Made by a program: the position numbers and the translations under genes. Positions 44,901-54,900 of a stretch of DNA of 64,000 nucleotides are shown piece by piece. Every line of letters begins with the position of its first letter. The first letter of the stretch is position 1. The stretch is from assembly GCA_936450465.1 (NCBI GenBank), contig OW388301.1, positions 21,433,523 through 21,497,522 of the forward strand. The letters run 5' to 3'. This stretch comes from Gibbula magus (lineage: Eukaryota; Mollusca; Gastropoda; Trochida; Trochidae). The notes under the pieces are model-generated. The model did no database searches. It was given only the letters and a program-made list of their open reading frames with translations, and was not told the DNA's origin.

Positions 44901-47900
44901 TGGAATTCTGTCTGATAGACTGTATATGATTGATTGTTGGCAGATAATTTCTAAGATGAAAAAAGAGGAGCAACTTACCTGGACCAAATATTGACGGCTC
45001 CAAGGGTTGGAACGTACAGGTGGACCAGGGATTAACGTCCAAGAAGCCATAAAACGGGCTTAATTAATGATTAACTTTTTTGGAAAAGGACTATGGGGAG
45101 AGATACAAAAACCAATTTCACTAGTAAAAAACCCTGAGAAGCAGCCCCCTGTCCTACACAGGGTTTTTTAATTTCTCTTTTCGGGACGGAACATTGTGAA
45201 GTTAGTAAAACTGAAAACCTCGGAAAGCTCATTCAGCTAGAGAAGGTATGACTGCCCACTGGAGAGAACTGTCTGACTGAACTGAGCCCGTTCTCTGGAG
45301 TGCTTATCCAGCTGGTAATGCTGAATGAACGTGCTTGGACGGCTCCAGATTGCTGTGGAGCAGATCTCTTCGATGGGCAGGGCCGCAGCGAATGCTTTAG
45401 ACGTCCCCTTCTGGCGGGCTCATACCCTTGTGAACATAAGTCAAAACTATGACTGAAACAATCCACCTCGATATCGTCTGCTTAGTGGCGGGAGCAACTG
45501 GGCTGGCCCCGCCTTAACAGCAAAACAACTGTCTGTCCCTCCTGACGGAGGCAGTTCTGGACAAATACTTTTTCAGTGTTCGTCGCACGTCAAGAATATG
45601 AGGGCGAGAACTAACTGTCCCTGAAACTGACGGCTGGTGTAGCGCAGACAGTTCAATGAGAGTGGTAATATGAAAAGAGTGATCGACCTTCGGGCGATGA
45701 GAATCAGGCAGCCAGATGCTGACTCTGTCCATGTGAAAGACAGTCAGTTCGGGATCGGTTGACATTGCATGGATGTCCCCTTTCCCGCCTGCCGGAAATA
45801 ACCGCCAGAAGGAAGGCCGTCTTCCATGTTAGTAACTGCAATGACAGGCTTGACAGGTCCCCAAAAGTGGGCCCTGAAAGCCAATCCAATACTATTAATA
45901 GATCCCACAAGGGGCTAATCCGCCTTACAGGAGGCCGACTCTGTCCACACCTGCTAAGAAGCGCTGGACCAGGGGATGGGCACCTAGGAGGGCACCATCC
46001 ACCGGTATGTGAAAAGCAGAGATGGCTGTGGAATATCCCCGGACTGTCGATGCGGCTAAGCCAGCATCTAGTCTGGATTGAAGGAATTCCAGAACCGCCA
46101 CTAGAGACGTAGAAAAGGGATCTGGCAGCCCTCTACCTCTACACCAGCGCGCATAACAGGCCCATCTATCCTCGTACTGAACATTTGTCGAATCCCTCCT
46201 CGAAGCCAGTATTGTGTCTGCAACTCGTGCAGGACTACCGTCCTCTTGGAGGCGATTCCGGATAGAGGCCAAGCCACCCATTGAACCTCTGGTTTGGGGT
46301 GTGGCTTGCCCTCCTGAGCCAGCAGTCCTGGTGAGTTAAGAGTTATCTGCCCTTGGCGTCACTAGCAACCGCCAGGGTGGGGGCCCACTTAGTGTGGTCC
46401 AAATGTTTATTTTTTAGAAATTTATTATTTTTACGGTTATTTTATTAAAAATATTAAATTTCAACTGTCAGATCTCAAAAATTAGGATTTTTATGTTATA
46501 TGTACCCCAAGGAGGATCCCTTCTAAAGAAAAGAACCTACAATTTAGAATCCCCATTGTTTTAGGAGTATGTACAGTCGTATACAATATTTCAGCTCTCT
46601 AGAGCTTTTCAGACTGATAGGTTTTAAGATCATTACCTTACCCCTCTGACCCTATTTGGAGTAATGGGGTCACCAAATCTACAATTTAGAATCCCCATTG
46701 GCCGAGGAGTCTGCCAACAACATTTCAGCTTTCTAGACCTTTTGGTACTGGAGAAGAAGATGAAAATAGGTTTTTATGGTTGTGACCCCTGCGACCCCAT
46801 TTGGGGTCATGCGGTCACGAAATCTACAATTTAGAACGCCATAGGCCAAGAGTCTGCACATGAAATTTCAGCTCTCTATAGTTATTGGTTCTTGAGAAGA
46901 AGTCGAAAAAGCAAAAACTTTACAGACAGACGGCCTGACGCCGGACGCCATTGGGTCAATTGGGCCTTTCAGGCCTGTTGAGCTAAAAATGATCTGATCC
47001 GATGTACTACTTCCAAATTATTTCATAGTGATATACTGACACATTTTGAAAATGCAAAACCCATCTTGGTCATTTAAAACAAGTTTTAGTCTTCATTTAT
47101 CAGTCTTAGATAAATTGGTGTAAGGGTTCCAAATAAAGCCATATGTACATTTGGGTTCGAGCACTTTTCGTTTACTGGCATGGGTACAATTCAAGAAAAC
47201 ACAACTTGGGCAGATATCTTGGATCTTTTAGTTGGGTGCATGGTTATCATAAGCAACAAACCGGAAGTGTATTGTAATTTCTTGACAATGCCCGACCAGG
47301 CAAATTTCCTTTTACGACGTCATTTCAAGACCGATACATCCAACGTCTACACCAAACAAACACAATGGAACTCAGGACATAATAGTATTACCATTTGTAG
47401 CCAAACAATGTTGTTTATTATTTCTTCCAAATTCAAAATTGGGTTTTCTGTTTTCATTTGGTGTCAGTATACATGCCAAGTCCAACAAATATGACTACTC
47501 GTTCTAACATTCTGCACCAAATATAGCATGTTATACAACTGGATACGATTTAATTGTTACACACTTGCGGACATGATCAGCCACCAGCCCATGTCATCTG
47601 GCTGTTTACTGGCTGAGAATCTATTCAATGTGTTTGTCCAACTGTTGAGGTAGATTCCTGTGCAGTCTGATTAAACATCGACCTTGTTCCAAGGAATTAA
47701 CTTAAGAAAATAATGCATCTGGCAGGATATGAACAAGTTCTATAGATTCCTCACCACAAGTTCCGAAAACATCCCATAAGCACCATGTTCAGCACCAGTT
47801 AAGCGCAGACAAAGCCCAGTCAAATAGCTGACCAATCACATCATAGTCTTTAAACGGTTAGCGTTTTGATTAATTTGCAAGCATTTGGTACAGACGAAAT

Positions 47901-50900
47901 GATAGCTGGAGTTCTCGCACTTGCTAGAGGTCTTGTGATTGGTTAACTGAATTGCATCAAAACATGCAAACATCGAACTGGTATCAGATGGTTTTGCGAG
48001 GAAACTTCCGAAAGATATGAGTTTGTACCCGGTAGATGATTTTGCATCTTTTATTCCTCGGAAAACATCAATTTCAATAAGAGGACTCCTGTGTTTCACC
48101 CGATAAATTTGATTCCTCCAGTGAGCCGGGTAAAATGTCGGTCACTTAGTGCATGCGGCTTAACACCGGATTACAGCCGTTTTGGAACAAATCAAATGTA
48201 CACACGTTCTCTTCCCATATAAGTTACTCCACTCAGTTCTTGGATCCTTACCTCTGTTACATTTAGTATAGGTACGGTGGGGGCGCACTGAGGGAGATGG
48301 GCTTGGATTTTGCCTATGAAGTAGAAATATGTGCAAGTGATGCACTGTGATGTCCCCTGCTCCAACTTTCAATCCAACCTAGTCATATTACCCTTATTTT
48401 TCACTTATGCTAAGCACTAAGTTCAATACTGCATTAATAACGATAAATAAACAAGAGAATTAGTGAGGACAGCTCACTCATGATACCCCCGCTTTTAACA
48501 TTGGTCAAAGAGTTTGAAAATAGCAAAAGGGCATCAATGTTTAAACTTTTGTATGAACAGACCATTATATATAAGTATTATTATAGCAGAGTAAGTATTA
48601 CACTTTTAAGCATGTTTTTGAAGTAAAAGTTGAACAATTTGAAAAATGGCATTAAATATGCAAATGAGGGTAATAAACATACAAATATGTAAATGAGGGT
48701 ATGAAATATAAAAATGACAGATGTACACATCAGTGGTTTCGTAACATTTGAACAATTAGTGTCTGAGTTATGAGTGGAACAAACAGTGTGAATGGCGAAG
48801 ATGAAAAACGGAGAAAATTTGCATAAATTATGCAAATGAGGGTATGAAACATACAAAAGGCAGATGTACACATCATGGTGATTGTACATATCAAGTTTCG
48901 TAACATTTGAACAACTGGTTTCAGAGTTATGAGTGGAACAAAATCCGGACGGACGGACGCACAGACGTGCTGACCGCTATATACCCCCGACTACTTCGTA
49001 GCGGGGGTATAAAAATTCAGAATAGCCAAAGTAGCAAAAGTCACCACTCTGTCACTAGGTCTAAGCAAATACAAAGTTTGGTGAACAAATATTGAACGGT
49101 TTTGGAGATAGAGGCCGGAAAAGGTCCCTACCCTCAATATGCACTAAGTTCAAATTGTTTCCATGGAAACCAGAAAAAATAAAAAAATTCAGAATAACCA
49201 AAATAGCAAAAGGCACCACTTCACCAATAGGTCTAACCACATACCAAGTTTCGTAAAGAAATACTAAATAGATTTTGAAATAGAGGCCGGAAAAGGTCCC
49301 TACCCCCAATTTGCACTAAGGTCTAATTGTTTCCATGGAAACCAGAAAAAAGAAAAATTTCAGAATAACCAAAATAGCAAAAGGCACCACTCCACCACTA
49401 GGTCTAACTACATAGCAAGTTTCTTGAAAAAATATTGAACGTTTTTTGAGATATGGCCCGGAAAAGAAAGCATTTGGGAATATTGGAATGACGGAAACAC
49501 AGACGGAGGCAAAAACATTATGTCACCCGAAACAAATTTCGGGGGACATAATAAAGAGTCAAAGCGATGACATGAAGAGAACAAGAATTTTTGTTCTTAT
49601 TACGTACTGGGAGGGCCTCTAGTTATTAGAGACTCTAGGTCCTCTCCCACTGGTTTGGTAGAAGAGGAAAAAGTGAACAACACAGATGTGAGTGAGAAGT
49701 ATATAATGTGCCCTGGAAAAAAAATAAGATACACAAAGTGGCAGGATTTGCCAGTAGACATAAATGTACATGTTAGCTAAACATATCAGCACATTGATAT
49801 GTAAGTACAACTTGATAAAGTTCAGGTTGTGAATAGTATTCCTCAAACGTTTTAACGATCAATAGGCTCAGTGAGGCTGAGGATGATCGAAGTCCGCAGT
49901 ATGTCCTGATGTGCGGAACCTGGCAGCAAGGCCTGGTAATCCAAGAGGATTAGTTCGAGTTCCTCTTGGACGCAACGGAAGGGGGATATAGCCCTGCTCT
50001 CCGGGTTGGAGGCGGTGGGGGACATCATCCCTGTTCTCGGGGCGAAAACACTCTCCAGGTTTCTGTAACAAGTGAAGAGAATGGGTAGCACAAATTCCAG
50101 TTGGAGAATGGCGGGATAGGAACGACGAAGTCAAAGTTGCCAGTATATTGAGGTGTTTTCTCAAGTTCATAGTATACCTGTGGTGGGGTTGTAGAACAGG
50201 TATCATGTTGCTCCAGACTCCTAGGTGGTGAGGTTGAGGTGACGTCGGTCACAACGGCTGGCGTGGATGCTAGCGGGGGGTGGCTAGCGGTGGTCCGTAT
50301 TCTAGGTTGAATACGACGTTCTCTACAAGTTGTGTAGGTGGCCACGGGACGTGTCAGTTTGTGACAGCTCACAATGTGGCTAAGCATCGTCTCTTCATGT
50401 GAAATTTTTTTCACAGATATTGCATGAATGAACCACATTGCCATGTACACTCCTTTTGTGACGGGCAAGGGCGTCTCTTCTAGTAAAAACTCGAAAACAA
50501 CATTTGTTGCAAGTGAGTAGGTATACTACCGGATGTACCAGGTATACCGCAAACGCACCAACAGTTGTCAATCACGCAACGTAGTATACCTACTCACTTG
50601 CAACAAATGCAAGAAACAATACGTGGGTGAAACTAAGGATGTTTCTACATTAGACTCTCGAACACTCTGCCAACATTAGTCACAAGAGAGACAAATCAGT
50701 CTCTCTACACTTCAATTCTGAAGGACATGGCAAACATGACCTCAGCTATGAGATCATTGCACAACTCCAAGAAGATCCTGAGATTGCTGCAACCATCACT
50801 AAGAGAAGATCCTTAGAACTCAGATTGATCTTCCAGCTCCATTCCTTTCAACCGCAAGGGATCAATGATAAGATTGTAGGCTGAAGTATCCATTCCGGTC

Positions 50901-51914
50901 TTCTCCTCCTCTGTTACATTTAGCCTTAGGCTATATTTCACTATTAATAATCCGCTGGCGGTGAAAGTTTGCAACACTGAAAACGTCATTATTTTTTTCC
51001 AATCAAAGATTGTTTTATATTTGTCACATGATTCAAACTTGTAAACAATATGTGCATATATAAGATGAAGCAAATGTTATTTCAACAGTTAGGCCTAAAA
51101 AATGTTTCTGGTCTTTACAGGTGGATAAAAATGATGCGATGACGCGATTTTTAAATTCTTTTTACGACATTTTTTTTTTGGAGTTAGACAAACAAAATTT
51201 ATATAATTATTCATACAAATAAAGCACAAACCCTCTTAAATATGTGTTACTATTCCAAATAAGTCAATAATCTCACCCCTACACTCCACCTCAACAGAAA
51301 CGAGTGACATTTTCTATGTCCAATGTTTTCTGAGGCTAAACAAATACAGTTATCTTCCCCTTACTTTTGATAACCTAGAAAAAAAAAAGACCTGAGGCGT
51401 GGGTTTGAAACAGATGCGGGCGGAAACCAGAAACAAATTCTTTTTTTGGGTCCTTACTGAATGCTTAGTTCGAAACAACAATATGTGCAACAGAGGTCGA
51501 GACAGAAGAACTGAGTGTAGTGATTGTTTTCTTTCACTAAAAATAAGGAGTTTGTCAACATTAATTTCGTAAAATTAAACCTCAAAATAGCATATTATAT
51601 GTATCCTATCAGAGATTGTAAGGTACCTAATAATGTTAAGTACATTCTTGCCCTTTAGACTAAATATGAGAAAACTTTAGTTAGAACTTTTAATTTGATC
51701 TCTCGCAACCAACCTGTATCCCAACTCTCATCACAGTGTGAAGTTTTAGTGTACGCTGGAACGTCAGTGCAGCCTTTGAACAGTGTTCCCTCTCCGTTCA
51801 TTCTACTCCTCTCTGAAACAAGTTGTTATGTAACAAATCAACAGGCCTTGAATGGTACTAATTAGTAATTCATGCAGATAAAAGACGCACACATTGTCAT
51901 TGGCGTAAGAATGG

Positions 51915-51948
<34 letters not shown>

Positions 51949-54900
51949 GATTTAGAATTTATAAGCGGGGGAGGGGGAGGGGGAGGGGGTAGAAATGCCT
52001 GTTATAGAAATGTCGAGGTGTAATATAACCTTTTAGCATTTATATTAATATTACTATCATTTGGCAAATGATTTTAAACCAGGTCCTTTTTATTGGTGTT
52101 TGACAATGCCCAAATGGCCTGAAATGCTGGGTGGACTTTAAGCATAGGCTGTCGTCTGTCCACTAATGAAATTTCGACTTCACAAGAACCGCTACATCCC
52201 CATAGCTGATATTTTTTGGGAAGGTACGTTGCAACTAGGGGACCAAACTCTCTCTAGAAGGGGGGGAAGAAATTGGATTTGCGTTTTAATCTCGATTTTG
52301 GTCACATGCACACCCTCACAAAAGTGCCTCCTCCGGATTCTGGAAGAGAAGCACAAAATGCGATAAGGTAACAGATGATGGACAGTTTGACTTAAATTCT
52401 GTAGTGGAAAATAATCATGTGACATATTGTAAGCTTTAAAAAAATAGAGCCATGGGCTCTGTAGCTCATCAGGATTTCATTGATTTACTATCTAAAGTTG
52501 AATATTTAAGTTATTTAAGTTATTGTTTAAAAGCAAAAGATAGGTTCTTAGATCATGACCACTGTGACCCCATTTGGGGTCAAGGGGTCACATAATCAAC
52601 AATTTAGAATCCCCATTGGCCAAGGAGTCTGCACACAACTTTTCAGCTCTCTAGACCTTTTGGAACTGGAGAAGAAGATAAAAATAGATTTTGAAGGATG
52701 TGACCCCTGTGACTCCATTTGGGGTCACGGGGTCACATAATCTACAATTTAGAATCCCCATTGGCCAAGGAGTCTGCACACAACTTTTCAGCTCTCTAGA
52801 CCTTTTGGAACTGGAAAAGAAGATGAAAATAGGTTTTAAAGGATGTGACCCCGGTGACCCCATTTGGGGTCACGGGGTCATGAAATCTACAATTTAGAAT
52901 CCCCATTGGCCAAGGAGTCTGCACACAAGTTTTCAGCTCTCTAGACATTTTGGAACTTGAGAAGAAGATGAAAATAGGTTTTTAAGGATGTGACCCCTGT
53001 GACCCCATTTGGGGTCATGGGGTCACGAAATCTACAATTTAGAATCCCCATTGGCCAAGGAGTCTGCACATAACTTTTCAGCTCTCTAGACCTTTTGGAA
53101 CTGGAGAAGAAGATGAAAATAGGTTTTTAAGGATGTGACCCCTGTGACCCCATTTGGGGTCATGGGGTCACGAAATCTACAATTTAGAATCCCCATTGGC
53201 CAAGGAGTCTGCACATAACTTTTCAGCTCTCTAGACCTTTTGGAACTGGAGAAGAAGATGAAAATAGGTTTTTAAGGATGTGACCCCTGTGACCCCATTT
53301 GGGGTCATGGGGTCACGAAATCTACAATTTAGAATCCCCATTGGCCAAGGAGTCTGAACATAACTTTTCAGCTCTCTAGATCTTTTGGAACTGGAAAAGA
53401 AGATGAAAATAGGTTTTAAAGGATGTGACCCCGGTGACCCCATTTGGGGTCACGGGGTCACGAAATCTACAATTTAGAATCCCCATTGGCCAAGGAGTCT
53501 GCACACAAGTTTTCAGCTCTCTAGACATTTTGGAACTTGAGAAGAAGATGAAAATAGGTTTTTAAGGATGTGACCCCTGTGACCCCATTTGGGGTCATGG
53601 GGTCACGAAATCTACAATTTAGAATCCCCATTGGCCAAGGAGTCTGCACATAACTTTTCAGCTCTCTAGACCTTTTGGAACTGGAGAAGAAGATGAAAAT
53701 AGGTTTTTAAGGATGTGACCCCTGTGACCCCATTTGGGGTCATGGGGTCACGAAATCTACAATTTAGAATCCCCATTGGCCAAGGAGTCTGCACATAACT
53801 TTTCAGCTCTCTAGACCTTTTGGAACTGGAGAAGAAGATGAAAATAGGTTTTTAAGGATGTGACCCCGGTGACCCCATTTGGGGTCATGGGGTCACGAAA
53901 TCTACAATTTAGAATCCCCATTGGCCAAGGAGTCTGCACATAACTTTTCAGCTCTCTAGACCTTTTGGAACTGGAGAAGAAGATGAAAATAGGTTTTTAA
54001 GGATGTGACCCCTGTGACCCCATTTGGGGTCATGGGGTCACGAAATCTACAATTTAGAATCCCCATTGGCCAAGGAGTCTGCACATAACTTTTCAGCTCT
54101 CTAGATCTTTTGGAACTGGAAAAGAAGATGAAAATAGGTTTTAAAGGATGTGACCCCGGTGACCCCATTTGGGGTCACGGGGTCACGAAATCTACAATTT
54201 AGAATCCCCATTGGCCAAGGAGTCTGCACACAAGTTTTCAGCTCTCTAGACATTTTGGAACTTGAGAAGAAGATGAAAATAGGTTTTGAAGGATGTGACC
54301 CCTGTGACCCCATTTGGGGTCATGGGGTCACGAAATCTACAATTTAGAATCACCATTGGCCAAGGAGTCTGCACATAACTTTTCAGCTCTCTAGACCTTT
54401 TGGAACTGGAGAAGAAGATGAAAATAGGTTTTTAAGGATGTGACCCCGGTGACCCCATTTGGGGTCATGGGGTCACGAAATCTACAATTTAGAATCCCCA
54501 TTGGCCAAGGAGTCTGCACATAAAAATTCAGCTCTGTGGAATCATTGGTTCTGGAGAAGAAGTCGAAAAAGCGAAAAGTTTACGGATGGACGGATGGACG
54601 GATGGACGGATGGACGGATTGACGGATGGACGGATGGACGGATGGACGGATGGACGGACGCCGGACACCATGCCATGCCATAAGCCCATCGGGCCTTTCA
54701 GGCCTGATGAGCTAAAAATTCCACATCATCAGTAAATGATTGCTTTGTAATTATTTTGGGATGAGTATCCAAATTCAAACAAATCTATCAGTTTTACCAA
54801 ACGCAATGTCTCTCTCAAGGACGGCCCGGTCACAGCAGGTCGCCATGTGATATCTCAGTTCTGGTTTCGGCATCTCATGTTTGGCGTTGAAAGGACACAC

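Larger units (their letters stand above)
44590..46476 (-). pseudogene. Second DIRS-type relic, inverted, tyrosine recombinase only
   Basis: Minus-strand frames from 46285 down to 45238 cover a nearly full-length tyrosine recombinase with frameshifts. The N-terminal part matches the plus-strand copy (45925-46281). [13 protein letters not shown] resumes at 45910. The C-terminal block [16 protein letters not shown], containing the expected nucleophilic Tyr, ends at a TAG at about 45238. A frameshift separates that block from the preceding TKQTISRWI segment. No gag or RT is present. Terminal repeats bound it at 44590-44740 and 46325-46476. Confidence 0.82.

Noticed and set aside
47180..47494. 104-codon plus-strand frame
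   Set aside because: No motif, no splice context, inside an intron of the opposite strand, and A/T-rich.
50025..50468. 147-codon minus-strand frame as a novel protein
   Set aside because: Its first part is a shifted frame of the second zinc finger of the relic; the rest is low-complexity and lacks support.
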